A DNA stretch of 64,000 bases from positions 7,537,501-7,601,500 of the forward strand of contig NZ_CP108036.1 in NCBI RefSeq assembly GCF_036170895.1. Direction: 5' to 3'. This DNA comes from Streptomyces erythrochromogenes. GTDB lineage: Bacteria; Actinomycetota; Actinomycetes; Streptomycetales; Streptomycetaceae. The position numbers and the translations under genes are program-made. Positions within the stretch are counted from its first letter, which is position 1, and every line of letters begins with the position of its first letter. This document shows positions 18,526 through 26,792 of this stretch, piece after piece. Below the pieces are notes generated by a model. It worked only from the letters and a program-made list of their open reading frames with translations, searched no databases and was not told the origin of the DNA.

Positions 18526-19554
18526 ATGCCGCAGCTGACCGACCACGGCGCGACCGACGACCGTGAGTGCGCCCCGGGGACCTGGATGACCCCCGAGGAG
18601 TACGGAGCCTCGCGCGCCGCCGTCTGGACCGCGGCCGTCGTCCTCGTCACCGACACCGACGGCCGGATCCTCGTCCAGAGCGTCGACTACCGCGCCGACC
18701 GGCTCCTGCCCGGCGGGGCGATCGACGCGGGCGAGGCTCCCTCCGCGGCGGCCGCCCGCGAGCTGCGCGAGGAGCTCGGCGTCGACGGCCGCTACCCGCG
18801 CGGCCTGGCCGTCGACTGGATCCCGGCCGACACCCCCGGCTTCCCGCCCGAGATGCGCTTCCCCGGCGAGATCCTGCACGTCTACGACGGCGGGACCTGG
18901 ACACCGGACCGGATCGACGCCGTCCGCCTCCCGGCGCAGGAGATCACCGGCATCCACTTCGCCGAGCCGGCCGACCTGCCCGCCCTGATGGACCCCGGCG
19001 ACGCCCGCCGCGCCCTGTCCGCCCTGCGCGCCCGCATCAACGGCTGCGGCGCCGCCCTGCTGGAGGACGGCCGGCCCACCGCACCGACCGCCCTCGACCG
19101 GCTCGGCGTGCTCCGCACCCCCCGGATCCCGCAGCGCGGGGCCTGGCACTGCGGCCCGGTCCCCGCGCAGGTGCCCGTACGGGACGTCTCCGCCTGGCTG
19201 TTCGCCCCCGACGGCCGGGTCCTGCTCCTCATCGCCCGGGCCACCGGCGCCGCCCACCTCCCGACCCCTGCCGCCGCCGCGGCCGCCGGGTGCTCCGTCC
19301 CCCTCGGCTACCGGTACGGCACGGAGGGCGCCCACGCCCGCGTCGCGGCCCGCCTCACCGGGCTCCCGCCGGCCGCGGACCCGGCGTACGCCCGGCTGCT
19401 GGCCACCCCCGAGCAGGTCCGCGAACTCAGCGACTGGGGCCGGGCCGGCGAGGACGAGGTCGCCGCGGTCCACGCGGCCCGCGCCCGGCTGGGCCTGCCG
19501 GCCCCCGCCCGCACCCCGCTCGCGGAGCTCCCGGAGGAGGGCGTGCGCTGGTGA
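18526..19554 (+). CDS. NUDIX hydrolase with extra C-terminal domain
   Basis: A 342-residue protein. The N-terminal half (residues 30-165) is a NUDIX pyrophosphohydrolase with a complete Nudix box (GGAIDAGEAP, then RELREELGV), so it should cleave nucleoside diphosphates linked to another moiety. The second half (residues 210-300: VSAWLFAPDGRVLLLIAR) begins like another Nudix fold but lacks the box, suggesting a degenerate duplicate. The ATG at 18526 is chosen because GGAG lies five bases upstream; the GTG at 18511 has none. It stands between a membrane protein and an AHSA1 gene. Confidence 0.82.
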   Translation: MPQLTDHGATDDRECAPGTWMTPEEYGASRAAVWTAAVVLVTDTDGRILVQSVDYRADRLLPGGAIDAGEAPSAAAARELREELGVDGRYPRGLAVDWIPADTPGFPPEMRFPGEILHVYDGGTWTPDRIDAVRLPAQEITGIHFAEPADLPALMDPGDARRALSALRARINGCGAALLEDGRPTAPTALDRLGVLRTPRIPQRGAWHCGPVPAQVPVRDVSAWLFAPDGRVLLLIARATGAAHLPTPAAAAAAGCSVPLGYRYGTEGAHARVAARLTGLPPAADPAYARLLATPEQVRELSDWGRAGEDEVAAVHAARARLGLPAPARTPLAELPEEGVRW

Positions 19555-19632
19555 CCCGGCGGCGAGGCCGCCCGCCACCGCCGTGATCGGGAAATCCCTC
19601 GTCCGCGGTCCGCGGTCCCGCAGCATGGGGCC

Positions 19633-20181
19633 ATGAGCGACAGTGCGATCACCTACACCCTCTACATCCAGGCCGACCCGTCCCGGGTCTGGCAGGCCCT
19701 CACCGACCCCGCCCTCACCCGCCGGTACTGGGGCCTGAGCTTCGAGACCGACTGGTCGGTGGGCTCGGCGATGGACTGGGTCGAGCGGGGCACCCGCACC
19801 AGTGACCCCGGCCAGCTGGTCCTCGGCTGCGTCCCGGACCGCCTGCTGTCCTACACCTGGCACACCTTCAGCCCGCAGTGGGCGGCCGCGGTCGGGATCG
19901 ACGAGGAGCTGCGGTCCGAGCTGGCGCAGGAGCCCCGCACGAAGGTGACGTACGAGATCGAGCCGGTCGGCGACACCCTCGCCCGGCTGACGATCCGGCA
20001 CGAGGGTTTCGTGCCGGGCGGCACCCTGATCGGCATGTGCGGGCGGGCCTGGCCGATGCTGGCGTCGAGCCTCAAGACCCTGCTGGAGACCGGGGCGCCG
20101 CTTCCCGAGCCGCAGCACGAGACGAGCCAGGGGGCCGGCGGATACGAGGCACACGAGAGCCGCGGGACCCGCGAGGGCTGA
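19633..20181 (+). CDS. SRPBCC/AHSA1-type protein
   Basis: A 182-residue cytosolic protein of the START-like SRPBCC fold, AHSA1 branch. The opening beta strand and helix (TYTLYIQADPSRVWQALTDP) and the later RLTIRHEGF strand are characteristic. These form a hydrophobic cavity for an unknown ligand. The C-terminal 25 residues are a polar tail. No operon partner is close: 78 bases separate it from the NUDIX gene. Confidence 0.8.
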   Translation: MSDSAITYTLYIQADPSRVWQALTDPALTRRYWGLSFETDWSVGSAMDWVERGTRTSDPGQLVLGCVPDRLLSYTWHTFSPQWAAAVGIDEELRSELAQEPRTKVTYEIEPVGDTLARLTIRHEGFVPGGTLIGMCGRAWPMLASSLKTLLETGAPLPEPQHETSQGAGGYEAHESRGTREG

Positions 20182-20320
20182 TCAGGGGGCACTGAGATCC
20201 GGCGGGCGCCGCGGGCGGCCGCCCGGAGCCCGGCCCTCCGCACTCCTCGCCCGCCCCATCCGAACTGCCGCGCACCGCACCTGAGATCATGTGTACGGAC
20301 CACGAACCAGGAGCGCAGAC

Positions 20321-21055
20321 ATGGCACTCGAACACCATCGCGTCGTCATCACCGCCGCCGGCCGCGACTTCGGGCGTACCCTCGCCCTCCGGTTCGCGAG
20401 CCGGGGGGCCGAGGTCCACCTCTCCGCCCGGACCCTCGAAGCCGCCGAACGCGTCCGCGGCGAGATCCGGTCGCAGGGCCACGCCGCCGACCGCGTCCAC
20501 GCCTACGCCTGCGACCTCACCGACCCCGCCTCCGTACGGGAGTTCGCCGCCGCGGTGGCCGCGCGCACGGACCACGTCGACGTACTCGTCAACAACGGCT
20601 CCCGCTACCAGCACGGCACCGACCTGCTGTCCGCCTCCGACGAGGACGTCGTCGACACCCTCGCCTCCGGAGCCACCGGCACCGTACTGGCCACCAAGGC
20701 GTTCCTCCCGCTGCTGCTGAAGTCGGCCAAGCCGGACATCGTCACCATGGTGTCCGGCTGCGGCGAGACCGGCCACCACCGCTCCGACGCCCACGACGCC
20801 TTCTACGCCGCCAAGAGCGCCCAGGCCGGTTTCACCGAGATCCTCTCCCGCAGGCTGCGCGACCGTGGCGTCCGCGTGATCTCGCTCTACCCGCCGGACT
20901 TCGACAACCACGACCCGCTGTCGCACGCGTGGGAGGGCGCCCCGCGCACCGCGAAGGACCCCCTCACCGCGCAGTCGCTGGTCGACTGCGTCTTCTTCGC
21001 GATAGGCCAGCCCCGCGACTGCTTCATCAAGTCCTTCCACTTCGAGCAGGTCTGA
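20321..21055 (+). CDS. Atypical short-chain dehydrogenase
   Basis: A 244-residue SDR-fold protein. The nucleotide-binding turn reads TAAGRDFGR where TGxxxGxG is normal, and NNG stands for NNAG. At the active site the helix reads FYAAKSAQAG: aligning the lysine puts Phe at the catalytic Tyr position, with a Tyr one residue later. Activity may be altered or lost. The ATG at 20321 follows AGGAGCG. A GNAT gene starts four bases after its stop, so the two form an operon. The substrate is unknown. Confidence 0.78.
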   Translation: MALEHHRVVITAAGRDFGRTLALRFASRGAEVHLSARTLEAAERVRGEIRSQGHAADRVHAYACDLTDPASVREFAAAVAARTDHVDVLVNNGSRYQHGTDLLSASDEDVVDTLASGATGTVLATKAFLPLLLKSAKPDIVTMVSGCGETGHHRSDAHDAFYAAKSAQAGFTEILSRRLRDRGVRVISLYPPDFDNHDPLSHAWEGAPRTAKDPLTAQSLVDCVFFAIGQPRDCFIKSFHFEQV

Positions 21056-21059
21056 CGGC

Positions 21060-21707
21060 ATGGGCCGCACCCTGAGCGAGATCCTGGACGCGGCGGCCGA
21101 AGGGCTCTTCCCGCCCCCCGACGGCGGCATGACCGTGGTGCCGCAGGAACACCACCGCGACGCGGGCGTCATCGCCTTCACCGCGCACTCCGTCGTGTTC
21201 ACCGACGAGGACCCGGACTGGGTGCTCGCCACCCTCGCCTTCCTGGACTGCGACCCGCTGGCCGCCACCATGAACCCGCACTTCCTGGCCGCGCTCCTTG
21301 ACCGCACCGGGCGCCGGACCGACACCATCGACCTGCTCACCGTCGCCGGCCCGCTGCCCGGCGGGCCCGCGTTGGAGCTCCGCGAGACGACCGATCCCGA
21401 TCACCCGCGCGTACGCCGGGCCCTGCGCCGCCGTCACGACGTACGGGTCTGGTCGGCCGACGGGGGAGTCCTCGTCCTCGGCCGCGGCCTCGCGGGCCGC
21501 TGGGAGGCGGCGATCGAGGTGGACGAGGACGTCCGGCACCGCGGGCTCGGCAGGCAACTGGCGCTCGCCGCCCGCCACCTCGTCCCCGACGGCCGGCCGG
21601 TCTGGTCCCAGCAGGCCACCGGCAACGCGCGCAGCATCCGCGCCTTCCAGGCGGCCGGATACCGGCCGGTCGGCGCGGAGGCCCTGATGTGGCCGCCCGG
21701 ACCCTGA
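21060..21707 (+). CDS. GNAT family N-acetyltransferase
   Basis: A 215-residue protein whose C-terminal half is a GNAT acetyltransferase: IEVDEDVRHRGLGRQLALAAR (residues 159-179) holds the acetyl-CoA pyrophosphate-binding loop RHRGLG, and NARSIRAFQAAGYRPVG is the following helix. The N-terminal 100 residues form an extra domain without clear similarity. It lies four bases downstream of the atypical SDR and should be co-translated with it. The acceptor amine is unknown. Confidence 0.82.
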   Translation: MGRTLSEILDAAAEGLFPPPDGGMTVVPQEHHRDAGVIAFTAHSVVFTDEDPDWVLATLAFLDCDPLAATMNPHFLAALLDRTGRRTDTIDLLTVAGPLPGGPALELRETTDPDHPRVRRALRRRHDVRVWSADGGVLVLGRGLAGRWEAAIEVDEDVRHRGLGRQLALAARHLVPDGRPVWSQQATGNARSIRAFQAAGYRPVGAEALMWPPGP

Positions 21708-21789
21708 GAACGCCCCCGGGACGCCCCTTGAACGCCTCGACGGCACCCTGACCACCGGCCCGCCGCGGTGATCGTGTGGAATGGGTGCC

Positions 21790-21930
21790 ATGCGGAAGGG
21801 CAAGAAGCAGCGGCGACCCGCCATGGGCATGCCGCCGGAGGTGCTGGTCATACCGGTGGGGGCGGGCCGGGCGATGTCCGTCACGGGTGTCGGCCGGACC
21901 GGACACGTCCGCGAGGGGGCCGCCCGATGA
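21790..21930 (+). CDS. Small basic protein, 46 residues
   Basis: A short open frame (MRKGKKQRRPAMGMPPEV at its start) with GC-biased third positions and an ATGA overlap with the next gene at 21927. The overlap and codon bias argue that it is translated. The N-terminus is very basic, so it may bind nucleic acid or act as a leader for the downstream gene. I do not recognise it. Confidence 0.5.
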   Translation: MRKGKKQRRPAMGMPPEVLVIPVGAGRAMSVTGVGRTGHVREGAAR

Positions 21931-22403
21931 GCCTTCCCGACGCCGACACGCCCTCCGAGCACTGGCGCTACGCCCGCCACCTGGAGTCGCTGGCCGCGGT
22001 GCCGGGCGGGAACGCCGAGGCCGAGGCCGAGGTCGTGACCGCCGTACTGGGCGATCCCGACCGGGTGATGGCCGAGGCCGCGGTGGTCACCCACCTCGAC
22101 CGCCGGGCGGTGGGCCTGCTCGCCGACGACGGGTTCACGGTCTGGGCGCGGGCCATGTCCGGCGTGCTCGCCGACCGGGCCTTCCCCGAGCGCCGGCTGC
22201 GGGAGTGGAGCCTGCTCAAGGCCGTCACCCGGGGCGAGCCCTGGTCCGCCGCCGAGCTGACGGGCGCGTCCGACTGGTGCCAGCGCACCGCGGTCCGGCT
22301 GCTCGGCTCCCACGAAGCCCTGGAACTGCTGGCCGCCGACGCCCGCACCCGCCGCGTCCGCAACGCCGCCGCCGAGCGCCTGCGCCGGGGCACGGTCGCC
22401 TGA
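21927..22403 (+). CDS. Hypothetical helical protein
   Basis: A 158-residue soluble, mostly helical protein rich in Ala, Arg and Leu. No known motif is evident, though the repeated helical hairpins and the end LLAADARTRRVRNAAAERLR look like HEAT-type or adaptor helices. Its ATG overlaps the stop of the small basic gene, so the two are coupled. The function is unknown. Confidence 0.65.
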   Translation: MSLPDADTPSEHWRYARHLESLAAVPGGNAEAEAEVVTAVLGDPDRVMAEAAVVTHLDRRAVGLLADDGFTVWARAMSGVLADRAFPERRLREWSLLKAVTRGEPWSAAELTGASDWCQRTAVRLLGSHEALELLAADARTRRVRNAAAERLRRGTVA

Positions 22404-22445
22404 ACCCGGGTGACCCGCCGTCGGCCCGCGGCTTAGGCTGCCCGG

Positions 22446-23207
22446 GTGACCAGCGAACACCTCTCCAGGATCAACGGCTTCATGGCGTCCTTCGCCCGCC
22501 GCCAGGCCGCCCGTACCGTCCGGCTGCCCGGCGGGTTCGCCGCCTACGACGACGCCTTCGCCCACTCCCGCGGGAACAACCAGGTCGTCATCGACGGGGC
22601 CGTCGACCCCGAGGCGCTGCCCGCCCTCACGGAGGAGGCCCTCGGCCACCTGCCGCACCGCCTGGTCTCCGTCCTCGACGACGAGACCGCCCGGGCGTGC
22701 GCCGGACCGCTGGTCCGTGCCGGCTACACCCACTCCGCCTACCTCGTGATGCTCCACACCGGACCGGTGCCGGCCCCCGCGGACGCGCAGGAGGTCGACC
22801 TGGACGCACTGCGCGGCCCGCTCACCACCCGCTGGCGCGGCATCCTCCCGGACGTCGACGACGAAGTCGTGCGCCATCTCGTCGACCGGCGCGAGGCCCG
22901 CCTGCGCGGCGCCGACGACGTCCGCTTCATCGGCTCCCGCGCCGAGGGAGGGGAGGTGGCCTCCTGGGCCGACCTCTACCTCGACCCGGCCGCCGGCACG
23001 GCCCAGATCGAGGACCTCATGACCTCGGAGGCGCATTTCCGGCGCGGCCACGCCGATGCCGTCGTGGCCACCGCCCTGAGTCTGGCCGCGGCCGCGGGCT
23101 GCGACGCCCGCTTCCTGACCGCCGACGCGACGGACTGGCCGCGCCACTGGTACGAGCGGCGCGGCTTCCGCGTCATCGGCCACTCGCACGCCTTCGAACG
23201 GGGCTGA
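22446..23207 (+). CDS. GNAT family N-acetyltransferase
   Basis: A 253-residue protein with a C-terminal GNAT domain. IEDLMTSEAHFRRGHADAVV (residues about 190-209) corresponds to the acetyl-CoA binding strand and loop, with RRGHA for the usual RGxGxG/A, and WYERRGFRVIGHSHAFER is the closing segment. The N-terminal half is a divergent second GNAT-like lobe. The start is GTG. It follows the unknown gene by 42 bases, in the same direction. Acceptor unknown. Confidence 0.8.
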   Translation: MTSEHLSRINGFMASFARRQAARTVRLPGGFAAYDDAFAHSRGNNQVVIDGAVDPEALPALTEEALGHLPHRLVSVLDDETARACAGPLVRAGYTHSAYLVMLHTGPVPAPADAQEVDLDALRGPLTTRWRGILPDVDDEVVRHLVDRREARLRGADDVRFIGSRAEGGEVASWADLYLDPAAGTAQIEDLMTSEAHFRRGHADAVVATALSLAAAAGCDARFLTADATDWPRHWYERRGFRVIGHSHAFERG

Positions 23208-23240
23208 CCGGGTGGGCACCCCCAGGGTGTGGCCAGTCGG

Positions 23241-24728
23241 TCAGATGCCGCGGCGCACCCTGGCGGCGCGGCGCGCCTCGGCCTGCTGACGGGCCTCCAG
23301 CGTCTTGCGGGACTCCTTGCCCTTGCCGGGCCGGCCCGGCCGCGTGCCGATGCCGCGGAAGCCGAGCTCCGTCCCCGACGGCCTGCCCTTGGCATCGGTC
23401 GGCGCGGAGCCGGCCAGCGGCACGCCGGAAGGGGCCTTCGCGCCGGTGATCCGGCTGAGCGCCGCCTCACCGGACCGCACCTGCGTGATCGTCGGCCGGA
23501 TCCGGGCGTCGGACAGCAGCCGCACCATGTCCCGGCGCTGGTTCGGGGTGACGAGCGTGACGACCCGGCCGGACTCGCCGGCGCGGGCGGTCCGGCCGCC
23601 TCGGTGCAGGTAGTCCTTGTGGTCGGCCGGCGGGTCGACGTTGACGACGAGGTCGAGGTCGTCGATGTGGATGCCGCGCGCGGCGACGTTCGTCGCGACC
23701 AGCACGGTGACCGCCCCGGTCTTGAACTGGGCCAGGGTCCGGGTGCGCTGCGGCTGCGACTTGCCGCTGTGCAGTCCCTCAGCCCGTACGCCCATCGCGC
23801 GCAGGTGCTTCACGAACTGGTCGACGCCGTGCTTGGTGTCGAGGAACATCAGCACCCGGTTGTCGCGGGCCGCGATCTCGGTCGCCGCCGAGATCTTGTC
23901 GGCCGCGTGGATGTGCAGGACGTGGTGGTCCATCGTCGTCACGGCGCCCGCCTGCGGGTCGACGGACGACGAGACCGGGTCCTTCAGGTACCTGCGCACC
24001 AGCTGGTCGACATTGCGGTCCAGGGTCGCCGAGAAGAGCATCTTCTGGCCCGCGTGGTGCACCTGGTCCAGGATCTCCGTGACCTGCGGCATGAACCCCA
24101 TGTCGCACATCTGGTCGGCCTCGTCGAGCACGGTGATCCGTACCCGCTCCAGGTGGACGTCGCGCCGCCCGACCAGGTCGCTGAGGCGCCCCGGGGTGGC
24201 CACGACGACCTCGGCGCCGGTCCGCAGGCCGCTCACCTGCCGGCCGATGGACAGCCCGCCCACCACCGTGGCCATCCGCAGCCGCAGGGCCGCCGCGTAC
24301 GGCTCCAGCGCCTCGGTCACCTGCTGCGCCAGCTCGCGCGTCGGTACGAGGACCAGCGCCAGCGGCCGCTTCGGGTCGGCCTGCTGTCCCGCCGTGCGCG
24401 CCAGCAGGGCCAGGCCGAAGGCCAGCGTCTTGCCGGAGCCGGTCCGCCCGCGCCCGAGGACGTCGCGCCCGGCGAGGGCGTTCGGGAGGGTCGCGGCCTG
24501 GATCGGGAACGGCTGCGTCACCGACTGGGAGGCCAGGGTCTCCGCCAGCTCCACGGGCAGGTCGAGCTCCGAGAACGACTCCACCGGCGCGAGCGCCGGC
24601 GCCTTCGGCTCGGGCATCGCGAACTCACCCTGCGGCCCGAGGCTCCGGGGGGCCTTGGCGGCGGTCTTGGAACCGGCCTTGGCACCGCCCTTCACACCGA
24701 AGCGGCCATGAGCTGACGGGTTCCTCAT
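23241..24728 (-). CDS. DEAD-box RNA helicase
   Basis: A 495-residue ATP-dependent RNA helicase with the full set of motifs: Q motif (FPIQAATLP), motif I GRTGSGKT, Ia PTRELAQQV, Ib TPGRL, II DEAD (VLDEADQM), III SAT, V VAARGI and VI HRGGRTARAG. The basic, disordered N- and C-termini probably bind RNA. It should unwind structured RNA during ribosome assembly or decay, as in RhlE-like proteins. It lies 43 bases downstream of the MarR gene, so it may share its promoter. Confidence 0.93.
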   Translation of the reverse strand: MRNPSAHGRFGVKGGAKAGSKTAAKAPRSLGPQGEFAMPEPKAPALAPVESFSELDLPVELAETLASQSVTQPFPIQAATLPNALAGRDVLGRGRTGSGKTLAFGLALLARTAGQQADPKRPLALVLVPTRELAQQVTEALEPYAAALRLRMATVVGGLSIGRQVSGLRTGAEVVVATPGRLSDLVGRRDVHLERVRITVLDEADQMCDMGFMPQVTEILDQVHHAGQKMLFSATLDRNVDQLVRRYLKDPVSSSVDPQAGAVTTMDHHVLHIHAADKISAATEIAARDNRVLMFLDTKHGVDQFVKHLRAMGVRAEGLHSGKSQPQRTRTLAQFKTGAVTVLVATNVAARGIHIDDLDLVVNVDPPADHKDYLHRGGRTARAGESGRVVTLVTPNQRRDMVRLLSDARIRPTITQVRSGEAALSRITGAKAPSGVPLAGSAPTDAKGRPSGTELGFRGIGTRPGRPGKGKESRKTLEARQQAEARRAARVRRGI

Positions 24729-24771
24729 GCAGGACCTTTCGAAGCAAGGGGAGAAGAAGAAAAGAAGATGG

Positions 24772-25293
24772 TCAACCGCCCATGGTACCAGCGGGGGGCA
24801 GGGCCCCGGGGGCGTCCAGCTCGCCCGAGCGGACCTGGGCGCAGTGGGCGCGGACCTCGGCCGCGGCGCGCTCGAAGAAGTCGGCGATCACGGCGGTCTC
24901 GTCGGGGGTGTAGTCCGCGAACAGCGTGCCGAGCCGGTCGTAGAACGGCTGGTAGACGGCGAAGACGCGGGCCGCCGCGGCGGGCTCGGCCACGACGCGC
25001 ACCCGGCGCCGGTCGGCCGGATCGGGCCGGCGGCGCGCGTAGCCGGCCTTCTCGAGGCGGTTGAGCACGCCGGTGACGGCGCCCGTGGTGAGGTCCACCA
25101 GCTCGGCCAGGTCGCCGGCGGCGAGGGGGTTCTCCCCGGCGCCCAGGACGTGCCCGAGGCAGGTCAGGTCGGTGACGTTGAGCCCGAGCCGCTGCGCCAC
25201 CTCCTGCTGGCCGACGATGCCCAGGGCGACGAACTGGTCCATGCGCGAAAGCGCCTCCGCGGCCGTGGCCGCGGGGCGGGGCTTGCCCTGCAC
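24772..25293 (-). CDS. MarR family transcriptional regulator
   Basis: A 173-residue winged-helix repressor. The DNA-binding part reads AAGDLAELVDLTTGAVTGVLNRLEKAGYARRRPDPADRRR (residues 80-125), with the wing DPADRRR, flanked by dimerisation helices. The GTG at 25293 has AAGGAG seven bases upstream. This ribosome binding site lies inside the overlapping palindromes at 25305-25324, so the protein probably represses itself. The divergent HGxxPAAW gene and the DEAD-box gene downstream are the likely regulon. Ligand unknown. Confidence 0.88.
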   Translation of the reverse strand: MQGKPRPAATAAEALSRMDQFVALGIVGQQEVAQRLGLNVTDLTCLGHVLGAGENPLAAGDLAELVDLTTGAVTGVLNRLEKAGYARRRPDPADRRRVRVVAEPAAAARVFAVYQPFYDRLGTLFADYTPDETAVIADFFERAAAEVRAHCAQVRSGELDAPGALPPAGTMGG

Positions 25294-25300
25294 GCAAATA

Positions 25301-25340
25301 CTCCTTAGCATCTAAGTTACTTAGCTGGTGAGATACTTAC
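25301..25340. promoter_or_regulatory. Palindromic operator for the MarR regulator
   Basis: Two overlapping perfect palindromes, TTAGCATCTAA (25305-25315) and CTAAGTTACTTAG (25312-25324), lie between the divergent MarR and HGxxPAAW genes, in AT-rich sequence that contrasts with the surroundings. They cover the ribosome binding site and start region of the MarR gene. A binding protein there would block both genes. Assignment to this MarR is inferred from position. Confidence 0.65.
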
Positions 25341-25401
25341 CTCGCGAAATAAGAATCTCCTTGTCCTGAGCCTACTGCTGCCCCTTCGACCAGGGAGAAC
25401 C

Positions 25402-25767
25402 ATGAGCGCGCACGGTCACGTCGATCTCGGCCACACGGTGGCCGGCTGGACCGGAACCACGTTGGCCCTGCTGGGCTTCGCCGGGGCGGGCGCCGCCGTC
25501 TGCGCGGCCTGGCCGCCCGGGATCCTGATCGGCCTCGCCGTCGTCGTCCTGGCCGGGGTCGTCACCTGGCTGCTGCACCTGGCCGGGTGGGGCAAGCCGA
25601 GCGGCCCCCGCCCGGAATCCGAATGGGACTGGCGCACCCGCGACACCGCGGCCGGTGCCGGGCACGCCGACTGCCTGGGCTGCCGGGCCGGTGGACCCCG
25701 CCGGGCCGTCGCGGCCGCCCGGCCCCGCCCCGCGGCGCGGCTGCCGGCCGCCGGGGAGGGCGCGTGA
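25402..25767 (+). CDS. HGxxPAAW-type small membrane protein
   Basis: A 121-residue membrane protein. The N-terminal HGHVDLGHTVAGWTG resembles the HGxxPAAW family signature seen in actinobacteria. Two transmembrane helices follow (LALLGFAGAGAAVCAAW; ILIGLAVVVLAGVVTWLLHL). The C-terminus is a basic, proline-rich cytosolic or external tail with CLGC, possibly metal-binding. AGGGAGAACC precedes the ATG. It is divergent from the MarR gene and shares its operator region. Role unknown. Confidence 0.75.
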   Translation: MSAHGHVDLGHTVAGWTGTTLALLGFAGAGAAVCAAWPPGILIGLAVVVLAGVVTWLLHLAGWGKPSGPRPESEWDWRTRDTAAGAGHADCLGCRAGGPRRAVAAARPRPAARLPAAGEGA

Positions 25768-25938
25768 GCCCGTGGCGGGCGGGCCCGATCCCTCGTATCG
25801 CGGACAAGGCGAGCGCAAGTTCGAATGCGCGACGCGCCCCGGTTGGCCGCGTCCGGCGTGTGCTCTGAGGGACTGTTGGGCAGGATCGAGACGGCCGCGC
25901 GTGCGGCCCGCAGTGGACCATTGTGAAGGATCAGCAAG
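25768..25938 (+). other. Probable untranslated leader of the cold-shock gene
   Basis: No gene is seen in this stretch, which ends with the ribosome binding site GAAGGA upstream of the cold-shock ATG. It is of lower GC than its surroundings. Leaders of this length are usual for cold-shock genes, where they can control translation, but no conserved structure could be assigned. Confidence 0.3.
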
Positions 25939-26145
25939 ATGGCAACAGGTGTCGTGAAGTGGTTCAACTCGGAGAAGGGGTTCGGCTTCATCCAGCAGGA
26001 CGACGGCGGTCCTGATGTGTTCGTGCACTTCTCCGCGATCCAGACCCAGGGATTCAAGTCGCTGGAGGAGAACGCGCGAGTCGACTACACCGTCACCCAG
26101 GGGCCGAAGGGCCCCCAGGCCGAGAACGTGGTCCCCATCGGGTAG
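25939..26145 (+). CDS. Cold-shock domain protein (CspA family)
   Basis: A 68-residue protein that is a single cold-shock (OB-fold) domain. The RNA-binding motifs RNP1 (KGFGFIQQ, residues 13-20) and RNP2 (VFVHFSAI, 27-34) are both present. It should bind single-stranded RNA or DNA and melt structure in mRNA. The GAAGGA ribosome binding site lies about eight bases before the ATG. A strong hairpin terminator follows 30 bases after the stop, so it is a single-gene unit. Confidence 0.95.
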   Translation: MATGVVKWFNSEKGFGFIQQDDGGPDVFVHFSAIQTQGFKSLEENARVDYTVTQGPKGPQAENVVPIG

Positions 26146-26175
26146 CCACCACCACGAGCCGCGTGCCGTGAACGA

Positions 26176-26203
26176 AGCCCCGCCGGTCCGCCGGCGGGGC
26201 TTT
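26176..26203 (+). terminator. Intrinsic terminator after the cold-shock gene
   Basis: AGCCCCGCCGG, loop TCCG, then CCGGCGGGGCT forms a perfect 11-bp stem followed by a short T run. It would stop transcription from the cold-shock gene and possibly the converging TetR gene. Confidence 0.85.
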
Positions 26204-26222
26204 CGGCGTCCCGGACCCGGCC

Positions 26223-26792
26223 TCAGGCGGTGGGGGCCCGGTGCAGGGCCAGGAGCAGCTGCCACAGGTGATCCGCAAGGGCCGTCGGGTCCGCCGGGAT
26301 CTCCTCGTGCAGCCAGTCCGCGAGGACCCCGGTGAAGGCCGCGGCGACCGCCGAGGCCACCAGCTCGGGCCGGGGCGCGCCCACCGCCGCGCGCTCGGCG
26401 CGGGCGCGGGCGCGCAGCTCCCGGTGCAGCCGGTCGCCGAGGGGGCCGCCGCCGCCCGGGAGGAGCAGGGTGCGGTAGAGCGGTGCGCGGGTTGCCGCCC
26501 CCGCCAGGAACCCGGCCAGTGCGGCCGGGGGCTTCACCGGGGGGAGCGCCGAGGGGCCGGTCTGCCAGGCGTGCAGGGCGTCGACCGCCGCGTGCACGAC
26601 GTCCGCGCAGGCGTCGACGGCGAGCGCGGTGAGGTCCTCGTAGTGCAGGTAGAAGGTGGCCCGCCCGACGCCGGCCCGGCGGACCACCGCCGAGACGCTG
26701 ACCTCCGCGAGCGTCCGGCCGGCGCACTCGGCCAGCAGGCTCTCCCGCAGCCGCCCCTTCGTCCGGGCCGTACGCGGATCCTCCGGGCTCAT
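26223..26792 (-). CDS. TetR family transcriptional regulator
   Basis: A 189-residue repressor. The N-terminal helix-turn-helix reads LLAECAGRTLAEVSVSAVVRRAGVGRATFYLHYEDLTAL (residues 20-60), typical of TetR. The variable helical C-terminal domain would bind a ligand. Its ATG overlaps the stop of the DUF1304 gene by four bases (ATGA), so the two are one operon, and the operator at 27185-27210 upstream of that operon is its likely binding site. The ligand is unknown. Confidence 0.88.
   Translation of the reverse strand: MSPEDPRTARTKGRLRESLLAECAGRTLAEVSVSAVVRRAGVGRATFYLHYEDLTALAVDACADVVHAAVDALHAWQTGPSALPPVKPPAALAGFLAGAATRAPLYRTLLLPGGGGPLGDRLHRELRARARAERAAVGAPRPELVASAVAAAFTGVLADWLHEEIPADPTALADHLWQLLLALHRAPTA

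Noticed and set aside
17038..20154. A 1038-residue minus-strand frame across four genes
   Set aside because: It has no domain along its length and lies antisense to NUDIX and AHSA1 genes with clear motifs.
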